This document shows, piece by piece, positions 1-7,624 of a DNA stretch of 64,000 nt (position 1 is the first letter of the stretch; every line of letters begins with the position of its first letter). The translations under genes and the position numbers were made by a program. Under the pieces are notes generated by a model. That model did no database searches. It was given only the letters and a program-made list of their open reading frames with translations, and was not told the DNA's origin. The DNA comes from Rhynchopus sp. YZ270_cl-10 (lineage: Eukaryota > Euglenozoa > Diplonemea > Diplonemida > Diplonemidae): the NCBI GenBank assembly GCA_964035575.1, contig OZ037865.1:310001-374000 (forward strand). The letters run 5' to 3'.

Positions 1-20
1 ACCGTGGTTAGCCACCTAGG
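1..20 (+). repeat. Family A hairpin repeat, truncated by the window edge
   Basis: Only the right part (GTTAGCCACCTA) is present. It matches the right arm of complete family A copies such as 38063-38098. Confidence 0.4.
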
Positions 21-348
21 AAGAAGAGTGTATGCAGTTGCGATTAGTTTCATAATATTATACTTTCAAAGAGAAAGTAGACTGGATGCTCTGATCAGAC
101 AATCCTATGAACAATGATAAAGGCAGGAGTGCATATTAATCCAAAAAATACCCCCTCTTCGGATAGAGGAAGCAAAATAGGAAAAAAAATCATGCAAAAG
201 AAAAAAACATGAAAAGAAGCAATGTGCTTCTGTGCAAAGATTTCGAAAAAAAAAATCGAAAAACAAAAAAGAACAGTTAATCCAAAGCCTCGCTGTGCTT
301 AGATGTCTTAGAGAAAGAGCAAAAAAAAACAAAAAAAATAACTTAAAA

Positions 349-375
349 GATGAATGTGACTCTCGTGCACCCATA
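349..375 (+). repeat. Family B hairpin repeat
   Basis: GATG is followed by a GTG/CAC stem around the loop core CTCTCGT. An A-rich run precedes it, as in other copies. Confidence 0.55.
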
Positions 376-386
376 GAGTATTTTCA

Positions 387-453
387 TCATATGCAATCAA
401 TAAATTGATAGTATATGGTGAGGGGATCAACAAAAATGTTCCCATATTTCTTC
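387..453 (+). repeat. Dispersed repeat J, copy 1
   Basis: It shares ATATGCAAT, CAATAAATTGATAG and a downstream AAATGTTCCC block with 38641-38692. No terminal repeats are visible. Both copies lie next to a family B hairpin. Confidence 0.5.
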
Positions 454-734
454 TCATAGAGAAAAAAAGAGGGGTGACACTTCCGTTGACGTGCTAAAAA
501 AAATAAGCACATTCTGAAAGGGCTAGGCTATACCTACCAGACAGCATAGATTGTCCCCAGAGCGGGTAGATATTGAGAAATATGTGGATTTCTAGAGTCC
601 CATTTTGTACTTTTTGTTCTCGCAATTTGGTCAGAATTTACAAACAAACAAAAAAAAGCAAGACTGTGCAAAAGGACGCCAACATCCTCTGTCTGAGGTA
701 CTAGGGTATTCAAAAAAAAGAGGAAAAGTTGAAA

Positions 735-770
735 GATGAACATGCGATACCGTGCATACACACACATCGT
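735..770 (+). repeat. Family B hairpin repeat
   Basis: The stem is ATGC/GCAT instead of the usual GTGC/GCAC, so both arms changed together. GAAAGATG precedes it, as in other copies. Confidence 0.5.
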
Positions 771-781
771 TAGAAAAAAAA

Positions 782-824
782 AGTGGAGTTCGTCATCAGC
801 ACCTACACTACTGCAACTAAGTTC
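782..824 (-). repeat. Family D repeat, reverse orientation
   Basis: Its reverse complement aligns with the plus-strand copies at 5119, 44361 and 46591 (AACTTGGTTG, TTAGTGTAG, GATGAACTCCACTT). It is the only inverted copy of any of the main families that I found. Confidence 0.6.
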
Positions 825-978
825 TTAAAGTTCAGGGGCGGAGATATGGGGTAAAAATGTGGTCAGGATTCGCCAGAAGCCTGACCAATTTTATTTTATT
901 TTTGGGACCATCAACAGAACTTTTTCAAAAACCCCGGCGGGGCTGGTCTGCATTCAAATGTCGAAAAAGAAACAAAGA

Positions 979-1062
979 AAGTTGAACAACCCGCGGCTGT
1001 ACCGGGGGGTGGACCCCAAATCACAGCATCCTACATCCATTTCGCGGTTTACATTAAATGAA
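979..1062 (+). repeat. Family G repeat, copy 1
   Basis: It shares the block CCTACATCCATTTCG, GTGGTTTACAT and an upstream GTACCGGxGGTGGACC with 40044-40148 and 53336-53438. About 85 bp is recognisable. Its origin is unknown. Confidence 0.6.
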
Positions 1063-1329
1063 GAGAACAAAAAAGCTTTATAAGATGAGTACAGCTTCAC
1101 ACACAACCTTTTAAATACGTTTCAAAGCCTTGCTTTTGATGACACAATATTTCCCCCCTCAACAATAGTTCTGGAAGAAAAACACACACACACATACACA
1201 CTCTGCTACGAACACTTCACAACCCCGTTTCCCTCTACCCCAAGAAGCTACATTACACGCATTCTATTCAATCAGAACACCACAGTACAACCTCAAAACA
1301 CACTGCAATACTCAGCGGAACACCAGAAT

Positions 1330-1395
1330 CGACCTATTTCCCCCCCCTCTTCACCCCCCCTCTTCACCCCCCCTCGGGTCCCCCCCCTCCCCAAA
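1330..1395 (-). other. G-rich tract (possible G-quadruplex) just after the phospholipase stop codon
   Basis: On the gene's own strand this is a series of four or more G runs of 4 to 8 bases, starting about 30 bases after the stop codon. It would therefore lie in the 3' untranslated RNA. The run pattern meets the usual G4 rule; a role in RNA ending or stability is inference. Confidence 0.5.
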
Positions 1396-1423
1396 CAAAT
1401 TTTTTTCTCCAAAACTACGCGTC

Positions 1424-4288
1424 TTACGATGTTAAGAAGTCTGGAATGAAGCGGGAGGCAGACCCAAGCACCTTTGCCCCGGGAGCATCCGGGATGAACT
1501 TCTGCATCGCAGTGAGCTCCCCATGGGTCCCGATGACGTACGGATACTTCATCATATGACAGAGCTGCGGGGTCGGGTAGTCGTCAGCGTGGGCGGTCCA
1601 GGACTGTGTTGTTTTGTTGTTGATGAACTTCAGACAGTCGGTTGATTCTGGTGTCATGCAGACGGGGTCCAATCGGTCGCGCATATCGAGGTGTTCTGTC
1701 CAGAGGGAGAGGCGGAAGGCGTGGATGTCTCCTTTCGCGCCTTTTGATGCTTGACGCAGGCCGATGGCGATTTCGGTGTCGCGGTCTCCTGCCATGCTGC
1801 GGTCGTTGATGTTGCAGCTGCCGATGACAATGTAGTCGTCGTCTGCGATGAGCATCTTAGAGTGGACGTAGATCGGGATGCGGCAGTGTTTGAGGACCAG
1901 GCCGCGCCGGGATTTGTCGCCTCGTGAGATGGCTTCTTTGGGTTTGGCTTCACCAGGCTTGCGTTGTCCGAGGGTGTAGAAGTTGAGGTAGTGTGTCGGG
2001 TGGTCGTGGGAGTGCTGTGCAGTCAATGCCTTCGCGATTTCGGCGTACATTGCAGCAATAGTGTTGCGCTGCCAAAAGAGGATTTCCTGCATGACAGCGC
2101 TCGCCGGGTCGCCCTCAGGGAATAGTGGAATCACGATATACGCCGCAAACCGTTTTTTCTCGCGTATTGCGCGCACAATGCGTTCCACAATGACATTCGG
2201 GATTCTGTTGCTCGACGTCGCGGAGCTGTTCCCCTGCAGCCACGCATCGGACGCTCCCATAAAATATTGGTTTTCAATGTACAAAAAACGCTCGCTATTT
2301 TGGATGCCCTGAATCCATGCTTGATGGCAGTCCGCTTCAATGCCGCTGACAGTGTTGTCACTATAACGGTCAATCGAACGAAAGACCTGCGCCTCGAAGG
2401 CTCCTTCTCCAGAATAAACATTTTCCTCTTGGGAGAGCAAAACGCTGCTGCGGTTCGCATTGAAGAGCGCGCCGGGGACGTTGGTTTGGGTTGTCCAGCG
2501 GTTTTCAAAGTTGGTCACCACATCGTGCGCGGCTGGGCCTTCCACTTGACAGTGAATATCCTGCCACGGCTGTCGTGGACCTTCCTGCTCATCCGCATCG
2601 AGCATAACCTGGTTGAAATCGCCGTGGTGATGGGTTCCTAATGTAGAAAATATTTCTTTCCCGGGCGTATCCCATCTTCCCTTTGTTGCGTCAAGCCCAC
2701 CAATGAAGGCTACAACCCTACGTTTGCCTGACACACTCCGCGGGGCAACTGGAGGCGCATCGTGAGAGTAATCCTCAGAATCAGAGTAGTCGTGCGATGC
2801 ATCTTGGTAGTGTTGTTGTTGTTGTTGCGGTTGCTGTTTGCTTCCAAATGCACCGTCTACGGGAGCGTCCATAATGACACCCTTCTGGTGATGTGTGACC
2901 GCCCATTCAGACAGCAAACCCCGCGACCCATCTCTCAACACCCCACGGCATGCGACCTTGGTGTTTCGAAAGTAGTTGATAGTCTTGCCACTCGAGGTCC
3001 CCGCCATCCCCTCCTCTGTCAGCACCGACGTCTTCTCCCTCCAGATCAACACACAAACCTTAATCCCTTTATCCGCCTGCATCTTCAACAGCTCCCCCAA
3101 CGGTAAATCCGTGGTAAGCTTCCCAAACCCTTCTATCTGGAGCGGTCTTTCACGTAGCAGACAGGTCTTTACGTTGACACTCCAGCCCATCACATAAATG
3201 AAATGCTTTGCTTGGCAGATCCGACGGGCTAAGTCTTCCCAACAGTTTTCTCGGATGAAATTGTTGGGGAGGGGGGCAAGAATGCGGTTGTAGTTGCCGA
3301 TATGCGCGCTTTGGTAGAGGGTGACGCGGTGACCGGGGTGTGCGGGGAAGCGTGCTCCCATTACCTCGTAGGTGGAGAGGGGTGGGTGCTGAGGGAGCAG
3401 ACGCATCCAGACAAAGAGCTCGCCACCAGGTTTGTGACGGAGGGTCTGCAGAGGCAGCCACCCGGCAAAGGTTTTCCCTGACGCAACAATGTCAAGCCCG
3501 TTGCAGTTGCTCAGGACGCATTCACAGATGATTTCATTGCCAGACACATCCTCATCCTTGACAGTAAAGTGCAGTACATCCGTGTCTGCGACCCGGACAG
3601 CGCGTTCATGATGCTTCCAGACAGGGTCAGATATATCTTCTATTACGGGAGTTTTTGTAACAACCCTCCCACGACAGTCGTACATCTCACAGTATGGGTC
3701 ACCAGGCTTCCCGCCACAGAACATTGTTAAATCAGCGTCGGGGAGCTCTCTTGCCTCTTGGATGCAGATTTCTAGGATTCCGTGGAGACGTTTCTTTTCC
3801 CCTTGCGGTTCATCGTGGCGGTGGTGGTGTTTATGAAAAATGGAGTGTTTTTGACGAGGCACGCTTTTCACTTCATTGCGTTTTCTAACAAAGGATGCAG
3901 GGACGTTTTGTGTGACACTCTGATCTTCACGCCATCGAATGTCGTATTGCGTACCATGATAGAGCGAGGTGATGACCGTCGCAGGGAGCCAGCTGCCTTT
4001 CCAGAGCGCTTCGACTTCTTGGTTCTTCGCGAGGTGGGAGATGGGGCGGACCTTGCTGATTGGCACGTCGGGGGTGAACGAACCGTCCTCCCAGGTCACA
4101 TCCGCCACAAGGCCTCTGTCAATACACAAAACAGCATCGTGCCACTCCGCCCCCTCCCACTCTGCCTGCACCGCAGTTCCCGGCCGAATCGCCCCTTTTC
4201 TCTCATTCGCCATCTTCTCCGCTCTATGAATCAAATCGATAACATGCAGTCGCCTCCCTTCATCTCCTTTTGCAAAACAGTTTCCCAT
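1424..4288 (-). CDS. Phospholipase D with N-terminal Tudor/Agenet-like pair and C2 domain
   Basis: This 954-residue protein is a two-HKD phospholipase D of the plant C2 type, expected to hydrolyse membrane phospholipids to phosphatidic acid. The first catalytic motif is HHQKGVIMD near residue 466. The second, HSKMLIAD, is near 809 and is followed by IGSCNINDRSMAGDRDTEIA; the family's IENQYF motif is near 671. A C2-like domain covers about residues 165-300. Residues 33-82 and 87-136 form two SH3-like Tudor/Agenet modules, not usual for PLD. The start MGNCF has Gly2 and Cys4, a textbook N-myristoylation plus palmitoylation signal, so the enzyme is probably membrane-anchored. A glutamine/histidine/serine-rich insert (about 484-515) lies just after the first HKD motif. 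The ATG follows a pyrimidine-rich tract. No frameshift or intron is seen. Enzyme identity is very likely; substrate preference is not shown. Confidence 0.93.
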   Translation of the reverse strand: MGNCFAKGDEGRRLHVIDLIHRAEKMANERKGAIRPGTAVQAEWEGAEWHDAVLCIDRGLVADVTWEDGSFTPDVPISKVRPISHLAKNQEVEALWKGSWLPATVITSLYHGTQYDIRWREDQSVTQNVPASFVRKRNEVKSVPRQKHSIFHKHHHRHDEPQGEKKRLHGILEICIQEARELPDADLTMFCGGKPGDPYCEMYDCRGRVVTKTPVIEDISDPVWKHHERAVRVADTDVLHFTVKDEDVSGNEIICECVLSNCNGLDIVASGKTFAGWLPLQTLRHKPGGELFVWMRLLPQHPPLSTYEVMGARFPAHPGHRVTLYQSAHIGNYNRILAPLPNNFIRENCWEDLARRICQAKHFIYVMGWSVNVKTCLLRERPLQIEGFGKLTTDLPLGELLKMQADKGIKVCVLIWREKTSVLTEEGMAGTSSGKTINYFRNTKVACRGVLRDGSRGLLSEWAVTHHQKGVIMDAPVDGAFGSKQQPQQQQQHYQDASHDYSDSEDYSHDAPPVAPRSVSGKRRVVAFIGGLDATKGRWDTPGKEIFSTLGTHHHGDFNQVMLDADEQEGPRQPWQDIHCQVEGPAAHDVVTNFENRWTTQTNVPGALFNANRSSVLLSQEENVYSGEGAFEAQVFRSIDRYSDNTVSGIEADCHQAWIQGIQNSERFLYIENQYFMGASDAWLQGNSSATSSNRIPNVIVERIVRAIREKKRFAAYIVIPLFPEGDPASAVMQEILFWQRNTIAAMYAEIAKALTAQHSHDHPTHYLNFYTLGQRKPGEAKPKEAISRGDKSRRGLVLKHCRIPIYVHSKMLIADDDYIVIGSCNINDRSMAGDRDTEIAIGLRQASKGAKGDIHAFRLSLWTEHLDMRDRLDPVCMTPESTDCLKFINNKTTQSWTAHADDYPTPQLCHMMKYPYVIGTHGELTAMQKFIPDAPGAKVLGSASRFIPDFLTS

Positions 4289-5118
4289 TTAAGATCTTTT
4301 TAAAAAGGTCGACAAAGGAGACCACGTTAAAAATGTACAATAGGGTGAGGTGAATGGGGGAGGAGGGGGAGGGGGAGAAAAGGAAAAAAAAAATTCCGTT
4401 CAGTAAGAAATTTCCATTGTGAGGGTGGGGGGGGTGGGGGAGGGATCTAAGGGGGGGCGTTTTTTTCTGAAGGGTGGAGTGGTGAAGGGGTGCAAAGGGG
4501 GTGAGGTTAAAAAATGAAAGGTTGGCTTGAAAAATAAAAAGGCTGTGCACAGTGCACAGTGATAACGATTCCGATGACGTGGCTGTACCTTTGTCAGAAG
4601 TTTTGCATATCTGTACGGTTCTTTATTGAGGCACAAGAGAGCAGTCGCCGAGCTTGACGCCCAATGGCGTCATTTCGCAACAGCCGGGTCCGAGGAACTC
4701 TGGATTCTGTAGGACAGGATTGAGACGCAGCAGTTGGAATGCGTCCGTGCACGCGAGGAGATGGAGAACATCGCACGATGTTGCGAGTTGTGCAGGAAGC
4801 TTCGCCGTTGACAAAAGTAGGTCTTGTGTGGGGGAAAAAACGTTTATTTTCGGGCCGTTTCAAATACAAACAAAAAAAGGGTAGAACAAACAATAGGTGA
4901 GAAAAAAAGGGGGAGAGGAGAACCCTCTGTTCATACAAATTCGGATAATACGAAAAGGGTTATGTGGCCACACAGCAATGTATAATATGTTGCAAGACGA
5001 ACCGACGTCTCTGCTTCACCCAACGCACAGTACACCACTATTTTTTCTCTTCAGTAACGTCTTCCTACGGGAAACGCATCTTCTAGGTTGATCTGTAATG
5101 TGGGATTTTTTTTTTGAA

Positions 5119-5165
5119 AACTTGGATTTGTATTAGTATAGCCACCCTAGAGTGTGCTCCACTAT
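5119..5165 (+). repeat. Family D repeat
   Basis: AACTTGG, TATTAGTATAGCCACC and a CTCCACT end align with copies at 44361 and 46591. T runs flank it on both sides. Confidence 0.6.
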
Positions 5166-5235
5166 AATTTTTTTTGTTTCATTTGTTCAAAACAACATTG
5201 TTTTCAGCAAATAACTACGCCCACATTTTGTTTTT

Positions 5236-5310
5236 GTTGATAAGTTGTTGGAGTACCTAGGTACTGTAGTTGCCTCGGTTGTGTTGCCACAGTTGTGCAA
5301 TCTCCACTGT
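5236..5310 (+). repeat. Direct repeat flanking the MYND gene, copy 1
   Basis: A roughly 75-bp segment (TAGTTGCCTCGG, GTGTTGCCACAGTTGTGCAA, TCTCCACTGT) is repeated in the same orientation at 6616-6681. The 45 bases of the right half differ at about one position. Confidence 0.75.
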
Positions 5311-5379
5311 ATTGTTCATAAAAATTCATAACCCGGCAATACCCGGTAATTTTCGGTATCCGTTACCGATGGTTTTTTT

Positions 5380-6321
5380 TTATAGAAAACCTGCAAATAA
5401 ATGACATACCGGAAACAACCCCTGATGCTTCCCTTCGAACTCTACCAACAGCAACGTACCACGCAGCCCTACTATCGAACCTTCTCTGCCATTTTCCGAC
5501 CCGGCCGCTATTTTATCGCCCAACGCGTAACCGCGGGGGAGGGTAGGTGCGGGGCGGAGGTGGTGTTCTGAGATGGAGAGCAGCACACCGGAGCGGAGGT
5601 AGAACTGGACGTAGTACTTGCGGTGCGCTGTGCTCGATGCGGGGCTGGCAAGACCGACCACATGCCCCTGCAGGCCGTTGAAGTGCCCACGCGCACCACC
5701 ATAGCCGTACGTTTCTACCTTATCGTACGACACAAAGTCCGACAGCTCAGGACGTTCCCGTTCCCTCTCCAGGTCCCTATCGGGTAGATCATAGAGCCGT
5801 GCCCGCTCAGCACTGTAGAGGCGTGTTGGTGAGGGTAGTGGCGGGGAGGGTCGTGGCGAGGCGCGTGGGCTGCGATGTGGGCTGCGGGAGCTGTGCGGGC
5901 TGCGTGTCAGCATCGTGATCTCTCGGTCGCGCTCTCTTCGCTTTGTCTTCTTTTTGTGTTCGCGTGCCCGGAGGTAGGCATCGCAGGCGGAACGGTGTCC
6001 TGCCCAATCCCGGTATTGGCAGGAGCTGCCACAGTATATCACACGGTAGCACCCCGAGCAAGGCCAGAGTTCGACGCCCTGTGTGCCGCAGCATTCACAT
6101 GATGCGCTGCTATGCATGTAGTCGTCCACGCCCTGTACCATATCCTGCCCCATATCGATGTGTCCAGTAGCAGCCCGGATATGCACACTCGGCAGAACAA
6201 TCCTCTTCCGTGATGCGCCCCACTGCACGACAACTTCGCCCCCCACATCGGACGTCACCACAGCGCACTGCCATGTCCCGTCACTCCGCCGCACCTCGAC
6301 CTCCTCGCCACGTCGAAACAT
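5380..6321 (-). CDS. MYND zinc-finger protein with SH3/Tudor-like ends
   Basis: The protein has 313 residues from the ATG in MFRRGEEVEVRR; upstream in-frame codons are low quality and lie behind a pyrimidine tract. Residues 1-52 look like an SH3/Tudor fold. Residues about 75-112 hold a full MYND finger: CECC, CSGC, YCGSSC, W and HRSAC give the C-x2-C, C-x2-C, C-x3-C, H-x3-C zinc ligands. A basic linker (KKKTKRRERDRE) and an RS/SP-rich stretch follow. The C-terminal 120 residues contain another barrel-like segment (YALGDKIAAG to VEFEGKHQGLFPV). MYND fingers bind proline-rich peptides, often in chromatin or signalling complexes. There is no SET domain, so a methyltransferase role is not supported. 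The gene sits between two copies of a 75-bp direct repeat. Confidence 0.85.
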   Translation of the reverse strand: MFRRGEEVEVRRSDGTWQCAVVTSDVGGEVVVQWGASRKRIVLPSVHIRAATGHIDMGQDMVQGVDDYMHSSASCECCGTQGVELWPCSGCYRVIYCGSSCQYRDWAGHRSACDAYLRAREHKKKTKRRERDREITMLTRSPHSSRSPHRSPRASPRPSPPLPSPTRLYSAERARLYDLPDRDLERERERPELSDFVSYDKVETYGYGGARGHFNGLQGHVVGLASPASSTAHRKYYVQFYLRSGVLLSISEHHLRPAPTLPRGYALGDKIAAGSENGREGSIVGLRGTLLLVEFEGKHQGLFPVCHLFAGFL

Positions 6322-6615
6322 CGCATGTAACGTGGCAGTGGAGGTGTGTAGAGTGAGGGGCTCTGAGGTGTGGGTGGTTGGGTGGAAGAATTGTTTTCTG
6401 GGGGAGTTGCGATGCAGAGGGGTGTGGTGTGCTCTGCGAAGAGGAACGTTGCGAGATGAGTATGTCTCATAGCGTACAGCGCATACACAAGAGTGCTGCA
6501 GAGATGAGACAGGGAGGCCTATTGCAAGAAGGAACTCTGATCTGACTTTTCTCCTGGAGCTTAAAGTGTTGCCACCTGCGCAAAGGTCCACTTTTCCAAA
6601 AGTTGTTTATTATTC

Positions 6616-6681
6616 TGATAAATTGTCGGAGTGAGTGTAGTTGCCTCGGTAGTGTTGCCACAGTTGTGCAATCTCCACTGT
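6616..6681 (+). repeat. Direct repeat flanking the MYND gene, copy 2
   Basis: It matches 5236-5310 in the same orientation. Together the two copies bracket a 1.3-kb segment that contains exactly one gene. Confidence 0.75.
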
Positions 6682-6823
6682 CTTTTTTTTTGGGGTGAAA
6701 GTCAAATGTATACACATATGCACAAGGTTAGAGTCAGATCTATACACTGTATGTACACAGTGTATAGAAATTATTTTGATCTGGCTATTTCGTGTACAAT
6801 CCCAACTTTTTTAGTCAGATCTA

Positions 6824-7152
6824 CCGTAAAAATATTTATTCTGGGCCGGAACAAAACTGGAACACCCCAAAAAATCGTCGATTGTTCCAGTTTTGTTCCG
6901 TACCAGCATTGTTTTGGGGGGTATCCGTGCCTTGTCAAAAAAAACGAGGAGTGCGACGATTTTTTTTTGCCCAAAGATGCACTATGCACCTGGGTGGGGT
7001 GGGAATGGGGATAAAAATTCTACCCTAACAGAACTGTTCTGGGCCGGAACAAAACTGGGACACCCCCAAAAACCCCAAGTGTTCCAGTTTTGTTCCGGTC
7101 CAGTATACTTCTGTCTCAGAATAGTTACAGCCCAGAATAAATATTTTTACGG
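6824..7152. mobile_element. Tc1/mariner-like non-autonomous element (MITE) with internal hairpins
   Basis: Perfect 23-bp terminal inverted repeats begin CCGTAAAAATATTTATTC and are each flanked directly by TA, the target duplication of the Tc1/mariner superfamily. The 329-bp body has no coding capacity. Two internal palindromes built on GGAACAAAACTGGAACA and its complement (around 6847-6900 and 7041-7100) let the element fold almost completely. TGTACAATCCCA also occurs in direct orientation just outside each end. Perfect terminal repeats suggest recent activity with help from a transposase elsewhere. A foldback element of another class is the main alternative. Confidence 0.75.
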
Positions 7153-7398
7153 TATACAATTTATGTACAATCCCAGTATACACTAGGTCGCACACGCTGC
7201 ACCCACGTACCGTGCCTTTTTTTAAATAATCAAGCATTGCCAAATAGAAATGGAAAACGACGGATGCTGTGTGCCCGCTTTAGCGGATTTGGTTGTTCAC
7301 TAACATACACATCACTCACATGCATCAGTGAGTACTCATTTTGTACAGGATTTACCTTTATCATTTACATTTTTTCACAACAACAAGCAATTTTTCTT

Positions 7399-7457
7399 GA
7401 GGCGTGGCTGAGGCGTACTTAAACGTAAGTAATCCCGAATACGCCTCAGCCTCGCCT
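7399..7457. other. Long hairpin downstream of ankyrin gene 1
   Basis: GAGGCGTGGCTGAGGCGTA pairs with the downstream TACGCCTCAGCCTCGCCTC with one mismatch, around a 21-base loop. It lies about 170 bases past the ankyrin stop codon on the transcribed side, so a role in 3' end formation is possible but not shown. Confidence 0.6.
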
Positions 7458-7624
7458 CAGATGCGTTTTTCAGCCAGACCGTTTTTCACCCGTTTTCGGC
7501 CTCGCTGCATGTATGCCTCTCGTGAGGGAATACCTTGGTGCCGTCCCCATCCATTCGCGATAAACAAAGACAACAAAACAAGACTCTCAAGCACCCAGTA
7601 ATGGTCCCGATAAGGAGAATGTCC

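Larger units (their letters stand above)
1..1423. other. Gene-free left flank with short dispersed repeats
   Basis: No convincing gene is seen. The stretch is A/T-run rich and holds the tail of a family A hairpin at the very start, two family B hairpins, one reverse family D copy, one family G copy and an ATATGCAAT-type repeat (387-453) that recurs at 38641-38692. The last 90 bases before the phospholipase stop codon are strongly C-rich. The few open frames here are short and low in complexity. Confidence 0.7.
4289..5379. other. Intergenic region with pyrimidine tract and an unexplained coding-like block
   Basis: On the minus strand 4330-4470 is strongly pyrimidine-rich, just upstream of the phospholipase start. 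The block 4623-4814 reads open on the minus strand as a 63-residue peptide of mixed composition (from LPAQLATSCDVLHLLACTD to LGDCSLVPQ, with TSCDVLHLLACTDAFQLLRL inside). It could be a small exon or gene remnant; I do not recognise it. A family D repeat and the left copy of the direct repeat flanking the MYND gene follow. Confidence 0.5.
6322..7624. other. Intergenic region with a mariner-like MITE and palindromes
   Basis: No gene is supported. It holds the right direct repeat, a hairpin at 6739-6768 (CTATACACTGT and its complement), the TA-flanked element at 6824-7152 and a long hairpin at 7399-7457. Confidence 0.7.
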
